From Mollicutes bacterium (GTDB lineage Bacteria; Bacillota_I; Bacilli_A; RF39; UBA660): a DNA stretch of 38,035 nt. The translations under genes and the position numbers were made by a program. The stretch spans positions 1 through 38,035 of the forward strand of contig JAAYPA010000004.1 of NCBI GenBank assembly GCA_012520055.1, given 5' to 3'. A model generated the notes under the pieces. It made no database searches. It worked only from the letters and a program-made list of their open reading frames with translations, and was not told the DNA's origin. Below are positions 8,415 through 17,541 of the stretch, one piece after another; the first letter of the stretch is position 1, and the number at the start of each line of letters is the position of its first letter.

Positions 8415-10213
8415 CTGTTTAACACCAAATTCAATCTAAATTCACCATCAAAATATTTGTCAATGGTTTCTCTCTTTTTATATTTTCCATTACCATTTAT
8501 AGGTAATCTATCCATAACTGTTATTTCTGCAGGAATTTCATACTTGTTTAAATTATCAGCAAAGTCTTTTTCTAAAACTTCTTGTAACAATTTGATATCT
8601 TCTAAATCACCAGCATATTCAATAGCAACAACAATTCGATCAGCACCTTGATTTTTAGGATGATTATTAGTTTGGAAGATAACATATGTTTCTAATCCTC
8701 GTTTATCTAATATATCTTCTATCTTACTTGGATTTACTAAATTACCACTATCTAAATTGATAATATCATCACAACGATCAATAAATGTATACCAGCCATT
8801 TTCATCATAAGAAACTAAATCATTTGTTTTATACCAAATAACACCATCTTCATCCGTAATCAGACAATCAGGATTAGGATTTCCTAATAATCCTTTCATT
8901 AAAGTTGGACTGGATACATAAAGTTCTCCCGGTTTATTTGGCTCATTTATTATTTCGCCTGTTTCCGGATCTTTTAACATAAAATATACATCTGGAGCCG
9001 GTATCCCTATAGTTCGTGGTATTTGCAGTGTTTTAGTATTAATACAAATTCCACCACATAATTGAGTAGAACCATAACCTTCTCTTATTTGAGTATGCTT
9101 TAATTTTGCATTCCAATATTCAGATGTAGCAGTACCCATTTTACCACCGCCACAAATTAAACTTTTTACAAAATCTAAACATATATCATCAAATAAGCCT
9201 GATTCTTTATATAAATTTAGTAGTTTTGGTACTGAAACCACATGAGATGGCTTTTCAGATTTCATTACTGCTGCTATTTCTTTAAATTTTTTAGGATCTG
9301 GAACTATTATTTGCGTAGCTCCGGAAGCTAAAGTAACGTTTCTACCTGTCTCTGCACCAAAGCAATGGAAAGGTCCAGGAGTATTTAATACACTATCTCC
9401 AGGTTCTACACAGTTAGATATAGCCGTACCTGATTTTAAATAAGCAAATGAATTAGCATGGCTAAGAATAATCCCTGCCGGTTTTTTACCGCTTGTACCA
9501 GAAGTATAATAAATAGCATAATCATCTTCAGGTTTAACATTTGCCATGTATGTACCTTGATAATTTTTAGCACTATTTATTTCTGCTCTATATGATGCAA
9601 ATTTATTAGATGTAAGATTAAATTTTTCTGGTGCTTCTCCACTCTTTTGATATTTATAATCTACTATCGGATTTATAACACTTGCAATTCCATTCATTTT
9701 GAAAGAATCTACAGGTTTAACATATAATACTTTGTGTATACGTTCACCAAGTTGTTTATATTCACTAAATATTGAATCTAATAACTGAACATTTCTATCT
9801 AAACAAATAATCATTTTAGGATTAACTTCTCGTATTTGTTCAATTAATTGAGATTTCACTCTAATTTCAGGATGTATAGGTACTGCAGTTGCACCAACTG
9901 CAGCTATCGCATATATTATATGATAATCTTCTGGTAAAAATGGTAAAAGAACCATTATTCTATCACCTTTATTAATACCATTAAGTTTTAACATTTTAGC
10001 TGCTAATTCAATTTGTTCTGCAAATTTTGTGTAATTTTCTGTATGCACATTACCACTTAAAATATATTTTAAAGCCACATAATCGTGATATGTTTCACAA
10101 CTATCAAATATTACTTCTCCAATAGATTTAACATCACTATAATTTAAATTAGCTGGTACATCACCATAATGGTGTAAATGAACTCTATTATCTACTTTTG
10201 GTTTTATCCACAT
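8411..10213 (-). CDS. AMP-dependent acyl-CoA synthetase/ligase (ANL superfamily)
   Basis: YYTSGTSGKKPAGIILSHAN core, REGYGSTQLCGG, YKTNDLVSYDENGWYTFIDRCDDII; 4-nt overlap with the acyltransferase start. Confidence 0.85.
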   Translation of the reverse strand: MWIKPKVDNRVHLHHYGDVPANLNYSDVKSIGEVIFDSCETYHDYVALKYILSGNVHTENYTKFAEQIELAAKMLKLNGINKGDRIMVLLPFLPEDYHIIYAIAAVGATAVPIHPEIRVKSQLIEQIREVNPKMIICLDRNVQLLDSIFSEYKQLGERIHKVLYVKPVDSFKMNGIASVINPIVDYKYQKSGEAPEKFNLTSNKFASYRAEINSAKNYQGTYMANVKPEDDYAIYYTSGTSGKKPAGIILSHANSFAYLKSGTAISNCVEPGDSVLNTPGPFHCFGAETGRNVTLASGATQIIVPDPKKFKEIAAVMKSEKPSHVVSVPKLLNLYKESGLFDDICLDFVKSLICGGGKMGTATSEYWNAKLKHTQIREGYGSTQLCGGICINTKTLQIPRTIGIPAPDVYFMLKDPETGEIINEPNKPGELYVSSPTLMKGLLGNPNPDCLITDEDGVIWYKTNDLVSYDENGWYTFIDRCDDIINLDSGNLVNPSKIEDILDKRGLETYVIFQTNNHPKNQGADRIVVAIEYAGDLEDIKLLQEVLEKDFADNLNKYEIPAEITVMDRLPINGNGKYKKRETIDKYFDGEFRLNLVLNR

Positions 10214-10239
10214 ATATAATTCCTCCCTAACTTTCTTAT

Positions 10240-11016
10240 CTAGGCTGCCTTATTTAATTTTTTCAAGGTTTTAATATCTTCTTTTCCTATTAATAAACTC
10301 TTAGGTGGGTATTCAATATCTTTAAACATACGTTTATATTCTTCAACTAGTACTCTATTATTTAAAAGTAATCCGGCTATTTCATATGGATTATTAATAT
10401 CTAGTGTTTGAATTATTTCTTTTATTTGTAACCAATTATTAGCACGATATAAATCATTTGGTTTATCTTGAGCATAATAGTCTATATTCCATGGGGTATT
10501 TAAAGTAGCAACCGGACAAACATCTAATAAATAATCAAAATTGGTTGCTTTATCATCAATAATAATATCAGCTTTTAAATCATGACATACTTTTGCTTTA
10601 TATATTCCTGAATCTTTTTCAGGAACCCAGTATATACCATCTGGTTTAAATTTATATAGTTCAAGCCATTCATTAACCCAACGTCTGATAAAATATTTAA
10701 TAATTGGTAAAGTAGCAAATGCCCTTCCAGTAACTAAAGGTACTTTTCTTCCTTCACCTTGCCACTCTTTAGCTGTTTCAAAACTTTGTTCATGAGCCAT
10801 ACAACGTTGACAATAAGGCTTATAATATTCTAACCAAATCGCATTACGTTCATTTTTAGGTATTCCAAAAACTTTGGTTATATCATATTCTTCCGGATTT
10901 TTGATTTCCGGTACTGTTAAACCTTTTGAAACATAATAATCATAAACCATCCAAATTTGGTATAAAAAAAGGTCAGTAAAAATTCCATCTAGATCACACG
11001 CGATTACTTTTAACAT
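10240..11016 (-). CDS. HAD-superfamily hydrolase, 5'-nucleotidase-like
   Basis: VIACDLDGIFTD N-terminal HAD motif, PLVTGRA, ADIIIDDKATNFDYLL. ATG 11016 with GGGGGAG RBS preferred over the ORF-track start. Confidence 0.65.
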   Translation of the reverse strand: MLKVIACDLDGIFTDLFLYQIWMVYDYYVSKGLTVPEIKNPEEYDITKVFGIPKNERNAIWLEYYKPYCQRCMAHEQSFETAKEWQGEGRKVPLVTGRAFATLPIIKYFIRRWVNEWLELYKFKPDGIYWVPEKDSGIYKAKVCHDLKADIIIDDKATNFDYLLDVCPVATLNTPWNIDYYAQDKPNDLYRANNWLQIKEIIQTLDINNPYEIAGLLLNNRVLVEEYKRMFKDIEYPPKSLLIGKEDIKTLKKLNKAA

Positions 11017-11181
11017 AAAATTAGCTCCCCCCCACCAAATAAAAATTACGCCCATATATTACCATTATTGGTAAAAAATGTCAATAAAATGCGCAATATT
11101 TTCTCACTATTAGTTGCGGATGAATATTTTTACTTAAGTTTTTTCTCATTATTTATCATTTTAAAGTATAAAAACTTACAA

Positions 11182-11204
11182 TAAAAAAACCGCCGAAAGC
11201 GGTT
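11182..11204 (-). terminator. Rho-independent terminator
   Basis: AACCGC-TTTCG-GCGGTT followed by TTTTT on the minus strand. Confidence 0.8.
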
Positions 11205-11209
11205 AAAAA

Positions 11210-12211
11210 TTATTTATCTCCTGCAACAGTTAAAGATCCATTGGATATGCTTTCAGCAATCGTTAGTAATTCAGTACTAGATAATTTATCGCTTGATAGA
11301 TAATAATCAATATTGTTACTGGTCCAATATAGAGAATTTGCAGATAATGCCCCAAACGTATCACTTAACATTAAAGGTTCACCATATACAGGTATAATTT
11401 CAAATTCATTACTAGGTGCCGATACTTCTTCTATTAAAGTAAATGGTGATTCACCGGTAAATGTTAAAATTACTCTGTTACCTGTATTGGTATTTATAGT
11501 ATCTTTTGAAGATAAATATGTGTTTTTCGGTATATATAGAGGATAAATAATTTCATCAATGTTTTTACCGGTTGTTTCTTCATTACAGCAATCTTCATCA
11601 ATTAAACTTTCTAAATCAAAATAATCACTGTTAAAAGTAGGTTTATAATCAACACTGGTAAAATTTACGGTTATTTTAACATTATTAGATGCATCCAATA
11701 CTTCTACTTTTTGTACTTGAGCTTTATTATCCACATATATTTTTTCACTGACTAAATTAGCATTATTAGGATAATTTACTTTTGCCGTAATTATATAACC
11801 ATTATCACCTTTAACTGCTTTACTATTTTGGTCAGACGTTATATCATCAACAAGAGAATCTAAAAGATAAGCTTGTGATCCATTATCTGGCCATTCTGAT
11901 TGGAATTTAAAACTCTTATTTAATGATGGTGTAACAACGTAGACTCCTTCATCACTTTTTAAAATAACTTGTTCATGATTATTAATAGTGTTTACCAGAT
12001 TAACACGATAATAATCTTTATATTTAGCAGCTACAATATTATAAGAAAAAGTATCTTCATTACTGATAATATTCATTGTACCTTTCACTAAATAAGAATC
12101 TTTTTTTTCTATGTTTCTAATAAATTCTTCCTTAATATTAGCACTTTCTCCCTTGCCACATCCCGTAATTATAAATAATAACGATAAAAATAATACGATA
12201 TATTTTTTCAT
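11210..12211 (-). CDS. LolA/GerS-like lipoprotein (sporulation/germination-associated type)
   Basis: Lipobox FIITGCG; SYLVKGTMNI...HEQVILKSDEGVYVVTPSLNKSFKFQSEWP typical of Firmicutes GerS/YdcC-like LolA-fold lipoproteins. Confidence 0.65.
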   Translation of the reverse strand: MKKYIVLFLSLLFIITGCGKGESANIKEEFIRNIEKKDSYLVKGTMNIISNEDTFSYNIVAAKYKDYYRVNLVNTINNHEQVILKSDEGVYVVTPSLNKSFKFQSEWPDNGSQAYLLDSLVDDITSDQNSKAVKGDNGYIITAKVNYPNNANLVSEKIYVDNKAQVQKVEVLDASNNVKITVNFTSVDYKPTFNSDYFDLESLIDEDCCNEETTGKNIDEIIYPLYIPKNTYLSSKDTINTNTGNRVILTFTGESPFTLIEEVSAPSNEFEIIPVYGEPLMLSDTFGALSANSLYWTSNNIDYYLSSDKLSSTELLTIAESISNGSLTVAGDK

Positions 12212-12295
12212 CCTAACCTCCTACAATAAAATATATTTTTAAATGTATAATTTATTCATAATTACTCAAACTAAAATTAAGAAAAGAGGTTAGGT

Positions 12296-12499
12296 ATGAC
12301 ATTATTACAAAAAATATGCTTATGTATTACAATAATTGGTGGTATTACATGGGGTTTGATTGGATTGTTAGACTTCAATATCATTGAAGCTATATTTGGA
12401 GTTGATTCAATGATTCCACGCGTAATCTATTCTTTGGTAGGTCTAGCTAGTTTAATTAATATAGGCATATTACTAATGGATTTAGACCGACATGATTAA
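12296..12499 (+). CDS. DUF378 small membrane protein
   Basis: GGITWGLIGLLDFNIIEAIFG...RVIYSLVGLASL signature. Confidence 0.8.
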   Translation: MTLLQKICLCITIIGGITWGLIGLLDFNIIEAIFGVDSMIPRVIYSLVGLASLINIGILLMDLDRHD

Positions 12500-12528
12500 A
12501 GAAGCATACCTGCTTCTTATTTTTTTTC
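12499..12528. terminator. Terminator between convergent genes
   Basis: AAGAAGCA-TACC-TGCTTCTT followed by ATTTTTTTT on the plus strand. Confidence 0.8.
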
Positions 12529-13116
12529 CGTAATATAATATTTGTTGTCTTTTTTTATGACAATTACTTTTCCAGTTGTATCATATTCTAAATCTTTTAG
12601 ATAATCCCATTTTAAAGTAACTTTGTAACCGGGATATTTTATTTTTTCTAACTCATATTCAATTTCTTCAATATTTTCTATATTAATGGAAACTACTTCC
12701 GGAAGTTCTTGTTCTCTTTTACCAGTACTATTTTCTTCTAAATATTTATATAAAGTATCGGTTAATTTAAGTTTATAGTTATCTACTCCAGAAGGATAAA
12801 CATATTCTATTCCACCAATATCATATTTATTTATTTTATTATTCATTGTATATAAATCAATAATAAATAATTTAGCTATGCTTAACGCATAAGCTTCTTC
12901 ATCGATAGTATCACTTTCTAAATTTGCTTTTAAAACATCAAATTCTGTTTTCATTAATTCAGTAGCATTGGATTTTAAATTGTATCCGTATTCTTCAATT
13001 AAAGATATATTTTTAACCGGTTCAATCTTTTCTGTACCAAAAAAGTAAAAATATATTCCTCCCACCGAATAAATAAAAGCTACTACCAGTGCAAATATTA
13101 ATAATCCCCTTTTCAC
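12517..13116 (-). CDS. Membrane-anchored hypothetical protein
   Basis: N-terminal TM helix and extracytoplasmic domain; 3 nt downstream of the ltaS-like gene. Confidence 0.6.
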   Translation of the reverse strand: MKRGLLIFALVVAFIYSVGGIYFYFFGTEKIEPVKNISLIEEYGYNLKSNATELMKTEFDVLKANLESDTIDEEAYALSIAKLFIIDLYTMNNKINKYDIGGIEYVYPSGVDNYKLKLTDTLYKYLEENSTGKREQELPEVVSINIENIEEIEYELEKIKYPGYKVTLKWDYLKDLEYDTTGKVIVIKKDNKYYITEKK

Positions 13117-13119
13117 TTT

Positions 13120-15078
13120 CTATTCCTCCTTAAGATCTTCTTTAATTAAATTATGAACAATAATTCCGTTAGATATCTCAATTAATTTATCGGCATATTC
13201 TTTACATTTTTTTAAATATTCTTCACTTAAGGTTTCGTCTAAACTCATCGCTCGGTACTCTTCTTTAGAACTATTATAGTATAGCTTATTTGTTAAATAA
13301 TTACCATTAGTAAAAACAATAATATTATCATTTTTAATTTCAAAAATATCGTGACCTAAAGCATAGGGATTATATATACCTAACATATTACCGATAGTAG
13401 GCATAATATCTATCATTCCCATATAATAATCTACTTTTTGACTTGGCTTATAATTTTTACCCCAAATTATAAATGGCGTTTTTTTATTAAGTTCATTTGA
13501 ATAATAATCGTATATAATATAATTTTCATCTTCTTCTGTTAGTATTTCTCCAATTTCAAAATTATAATTATAATAATCGTGATAATTTTTTAATGATAAT
13601 TTAGGATCATGATCTCCATAAAATATAAATATAGTATCATCAAAATAATCACTTTCATTAACATAAGAAATGAAGTCACCTAAAGCTTCATCAGCATAAT
13701 GACTACTACGAATATAATCCCCTAATCTGGTTTCTTCTAAGTAATTAAATTCACCATTTATTAAATTTATTTGTTCAAACATTTCATTATTTTTAAATGG
13801 AGTATGATTGGATAAAGTAATTATTGTTCCCATATAATTTTGATTATTATCTTCAATACCTTTTAATATTGGCATAACTTGTTTAAAGAAAGATTTATCA
13901 GATAAACCTAATCCTACTATTTCATCTATTTCAAATGAAGTTTTAGAATAAAAGTCTGTATAACCCAAAGAAGGATGCATTTTATTGCGGTTCCACATCG
14001 TAGCTTTATTACCATGCATACTAAAGGTATAATATCCTTTATCTTTTAATAAACTAGGTAAAGTAATATATTTACGATCAAAATAATTAACAAATACAGT
14101 TCCGGTAGAAGCTGGCATTAAAGAGGTATTTAAAGTAAACTCCGTATCACTACTGGTTCCTACTCCTACTTGAGGATAAAAATTAGCAAAGTATAAACCT
14201 TCTTTAGTTAGCTGATTTAAATTAGGAGTAATAACTGTATCATTAATAGTTAAATCAACCAGAAAAGACGTCATACTTTCCATATGAACAAAGATAACAT
14301 TTTTATCTTTAAAGATATTGGTATAACTATTATTACTTTTTGGTAATCGGTTTTCGGCATAATAATCATGAAAATTCTTAAAAGCTACGTCGAATCCAAA
14401 CCATGATGTAATAGTCGGTCTTAAAGTATTGACTAAATCACTGGTTTGATAAGCTATAATTCCAAATGTATCAACAATATATTCACGATTCCACTGTTTA
14501 GATAATCTGCTAAAAGCAGTAGCTGACAAGGTAGCTGCACTGACAGCAAAAATAATTATTCCAGTAAATAAATTTTGTTTAAATAATTTATCTCCCTTTT
14601 CAAATTTCGCTATAAAATTAAAGTAATCTTTATTTGCTAATTTCTTATGAATAACGATAAACATTATCGGAAACAATAAATATATAAAATGAATAAATCT
14701 CATCTTATCAAAAACAGCATCTCCGACTTCACCTACTTGACCTAGAGTAGTAAGTAAACTGAATGAGGCAAAAGAATTATAGAATGTGTAATACACTGCA
14801 TTAACAACACCCATAGTAGTATAAATAATCATTAAAATTAAATAATAGCCAAACTGTTTTTGAGGTTTATAAAAGAACCCAAATGATCCTAAAGTGACAA
14901 TAAACCCCAAATCAATCAAAAACGGTTGAACTTTTTGAATTCCACCAATAGTATAAAATCTAATAACTAAACAGCATAATAAAGAAAGGACAACATAAGA
15001 ACAATACTGCCTATTATATTTCACAAAACTAATAAAAGATTTTCCTATCTTATTAATCACTTTCTTTATATTTTTCAT
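13120..15078 (-). CDS. LTA synthase (LtaS)-family sulfatase-fold membrane protein
   Basis: Multi-TM N-terminus; NVIFVHMESMTSFLVDL; GVGTSSDTEFTLNTSLMP; SMHGNKATMWNR; IFYGDHDPKLS. Confidence 0.9.
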   Translation of the reverse strand: MKNIKKVINKIGKSFISFVKYNRQYCSYVVLSLLCCLVIRFYTIGGIQKVQPFLIDLGFIVTLGSFGFFYKPQKQFGYYLILMIIYTTMGVVNAVYYTFYNSFASFSLLTTLGQVGEVGDAVFDKMRFIHFIYLLFPIMFIVIHKKLANKDYFNFIAKFEKGDKLFKQNLFTGIIIFAVSAATLSATAFSRLSKQWNREYIVDTFGIIAYQTSDLVNTLRPTITSWFGFDVAFKNFHDYYAENRLPKSNNSYTNIFKDKNVIFVHMESMTSFLVDLTINDTVITPNLNQLTKEGLYFANFYPQVGVGTSSDTEFTLNTSLMPASTGTVFVNYFDRKYITLPSLLKDKGYYTFSMHGNKATMWNRNKMHPSLGYTDFYSKTSFEIDEIVGLGLSDKSFFKQVMPILKGIEDNNQNYMGTIITLSNHTPFKNNEMFEQINLINGEFNYLEETRLGDYIRSSHYADEALGDFISYVNESDYFDDTIFIFYGDHDPKLSLKNYHDYYNYNFEIGEILTEEDENYIIYDYYSNELNKKTPFIIWGKNYKPSQKVDYYMGMIDIMPTIGNMLGIYNPYALGHDIFEIKNDNIIVFTNGNYLTNKLYYNSSKEEYRAMSLDETLSEEYLKKCKEYADKLIEISNGIIVHNLIKEDLKEE

Positions 15079-15205
15079 ATCTTTAATAATTGTAGCATAT
15101 ATTCATATTTAATAGTAGTATTTCTTCTTTATTAATCATAACTTAACATAATGCGTTAATTTTCTCTTGAATATCATATAATTTTTTGTTAATATATGTA
15201 CGTAC

Positions 15206-15280
15206 GCAGGCATAGTATAATGGTTATTATGCAACCTTGCCAAGGTTGAGATGCCAGTTCGATTCTGGTTGCTTGCTCCA
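15206..15280 (+). tRNA. tRNA-Gly (anticodon GCC)
   Basis: Acceptor GCAGGCA/TGCTTGC, anticodon loop TTGCCAA, T-loop GTTCGATTC, encoded CCA at 15278-15280. Confidence 0.92.
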
Positions 15281-15290
15281 TTAGTTAATT

Positions 15291-15320
15291 AAATTCAACT
15301 AAAAAGTTGAATTTTTTTAT
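15291..15320 (+). terminator. tRNA terminator
   Basis: AAATTCAACT-AAAA-AGTTGAATTT followed by T run. Confidence 0.8.
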
Positions 15321-15415
15321 TTTAATATTATTTATTCTCATAATTAATTAAAAAAAGGCTTTTGAAAAGTTTAAATAAAAAAAGTCGAATTAATTAAATA
15401 TGTAATAGAATTTTT

Positions 15416-16456
15416 TTAAAGAATTTCTCCTAAAATTTCTTTGTTTTTAAAATCAACAACAACTGTAATATGAGAATTATCTTTTTTAGTGAATTTTATA
15501 TAAATTACTTCAGTATTTTTTATTTTATTCTTTTTATTGTTTTTATCATAATAAACTAATTCCTTTATTAACTTATAATCGGTTTCAGCTAAAACATAAT
15601 GCTCTATTTCTTTTTGATTTTCTTTAGATAAATATAAATAAGCTTTTTTCTTCAAATAGTTTGATACTGGCATGCATATTGGTTCATTTAAATTTCCTTC
15701 AGTATAATACTTTTTTTCGCCATAAGCTCTTAAATCATAGTTTTCAAAAATGTCTTCTATTTTGGAATCTTTAATAATTTCTTTATAATTATCAAATACA
15801 AAAACATATTCCGTATCAAATGTTAAATTTCTAACATTATAATTTTTAATTTTTACACTAGCCTCTTTGCCATTTTGATCTTTAACTACAACATACGTGC
15901 TTTCATCATCAGCTTTATCCTTTTTCGCTTTTAAATAATAGGTTCTATTAAATGAGCAAACAGCTAAATCGATGATTTTAAAATTATCATCACAAAAGCC
16001 TTCAACTATTGAAGTTATTGGGCTACCGATAATTACATCATTAATACTATTTAAAGTGTGACATTTTATAATTGTTAAATTATTAAAATAGTATTCTTTA
16101 CTACCACCATCATAGAAGACTACAGGCTCTTTTGTATACGTAGAAAAAATATCTTCAAAAGTGATTTTTCCAGCTTCAAGTAGTTTTTTTAAATCTACAC
16201 CATTATTATCTGTAATTTTTGTCAAACATGAAGTGTAATATTTTAAATCATTTTCTTCATAATATAACTCTTTTTCTTTGACACAATTTTCTTTTTCAAT
16301 TATTTGTAAATCTAAAGTTTTTAAATCAATTTTATAATTAGTTAAATCTACTGTCTTTTCTTTTTCGATTACTTTTGCTGGTTTAGAGTTAATAATTGCC
16401 ATTACACCTATAGTTAGGAAAATAGAAAATAAAATTAACGATAATAACTTTTTCAT
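15416..16456 (-). CDS. Secreted/membrane-anchored hypothetical protein
   Basis: N-terminal hydrophobic segment followed by a 320-aa extracytoplasmic region; no recognised family. Confidence 0.6.
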   Translation of the reverse strand: MKKLLSLILFSIFLTIGVMAIINSKPAKVIEKEKTVDLTNYKIDLKTLDLQIIEKENCVKEKELYYEENDLKYYTSCLTKITDNNGVDLKKLLEAGKITFEDIFSTYTKEPVVFYDGGSKEYYFNNLTIIKCHTLNSINDVIIGSPITSIVEGFCDDNFKIIDLAVCSFNRTYYLKAKKDKADDESTYVVVKDQNGKEASVKIKNYNVRNLTFDTEYVFVFDNYKEIIKDSKIEDIFENYDLRAYGEKKYYTEGNLNEPICMPVSNYLKKKAYLYLSKENQKEIEHYVLAETDYKLIKELVYYDKNNKKNKIKNTEVIYIKFTKKDNSHITVVVDFKNKEILGEIL

Positions 16457-16510
16457 TTAGCTGCCTCCTACTATCTATAGTATACCATAAAAAAATAAAG
16501 CAAATTTGCT

Positions 16511-17308
16511 TTATTTACAACTTTTCTTACTAACCATATAAGTCATGGCAAATGCTGAGATAGCACATACAATGCTTATGAAGGTTATTAAATCAAATCC
16601 CACTTTGCCACGTAGAACTGCCGGAATTGTTGCGATGCAGAAACCTGATACGGCGTAATAAGTATAACCATATAACTTTTTTAACAAAAAATGCATTAAT
16701 AAAACAAAAATTATCGCTCCTATACACAGTCCTATTACTACCGGGAATAATTCGATAATATCAACGTGCGCTATAGCCGTTAAATAAAAATCATAAAAAC
16801 CTAATAAACTTAATAAAACTGTACTACTGATACCGGGAATAATTGTTGATCCAGCAAGGACAAAACCTAACGTCATTTTTTCTATAAAGGTTAATGTTTC
16901 CGCTTGCGCACCATTATAATCATTTAAATTTAATAAAATGATCCCAATGGCTAACGTTATTATCATAGGTATTACAAATCTAATATTAAATCCTTCTTTG
17001 TTGGCTTCTTTGAATAACAAAGGTATAGTTCCTAAAATAAATCCCATAAATGAATATGAAGTAGGCATTGGATATTCTTCTAATAGAAATAAAAGGATAT
17101 TTCCAAATAACACAGTTCCTACTATAACGCCTATACCAATAGGCATTAAAAACAAAATATTCTTTTTTAAATTTTTAAATTTTATTAATTCGGTAATGGC
17201 ATTAATACTTTCTTGATATATACCTAAGATAACCAGTAATGCACTGCCACTTAAACCCGGTACAATGTTACCGATTCCACCTAAAACACCTTTAAAAAAA
17301 TTAACCAA
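16511..17308 (-). CDS. DUF368 membrane protein (polyprenyl-phosphate translocase family)
   Basis: GGIGNIVPGLSGSALLVILGIYQ and AGSTIIPGISSTVLLSLLGFYD repeats typical of DUF368. Confidence 0.85.
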   Translation of the reverse strand: MVNFFKGVLGGIGNIVPGLSGSALLVILGIYQESINAITELIKFKNLKKNILFLMPIGIGVIVGTVLFGNILLFLLEEYPMPTSYSFMGFILGTIPLLFKEANKEGFNIRFVIPMIITLAIGIILLNLNDYNGAQAETLTFIEKMTLGFVLAGSTIIPGISSTVLLSLLGFYDFYLTAIAHVDIIELFPVVIGLCIGAIIFVLLMHFLLKKLYGYTYYAVSGFCIATIPAVLRGKVGFDLITFISIVCAISAFAMTYMVSKKSCK

Positions 17309-17541
17309 CTAAGTCACATCCCTATACGCTTTTTAATATTTCGCATTTTTAATATGCAAATCAATTTTATTTGTGCTACTTTCCTATTCACTTTTTTAAA
17401 ACCTGAATATTTTATAGTAGAGAAAGCAAAAATACACTTTCTATTCCAGCTTTCTTTTATTAATACCCCTAAATACTAAATAATTATATCATAAGCTTCT
17501 CTATATCCAAATCTTTTTTATCCTCCTTAAGTCGAATTATT

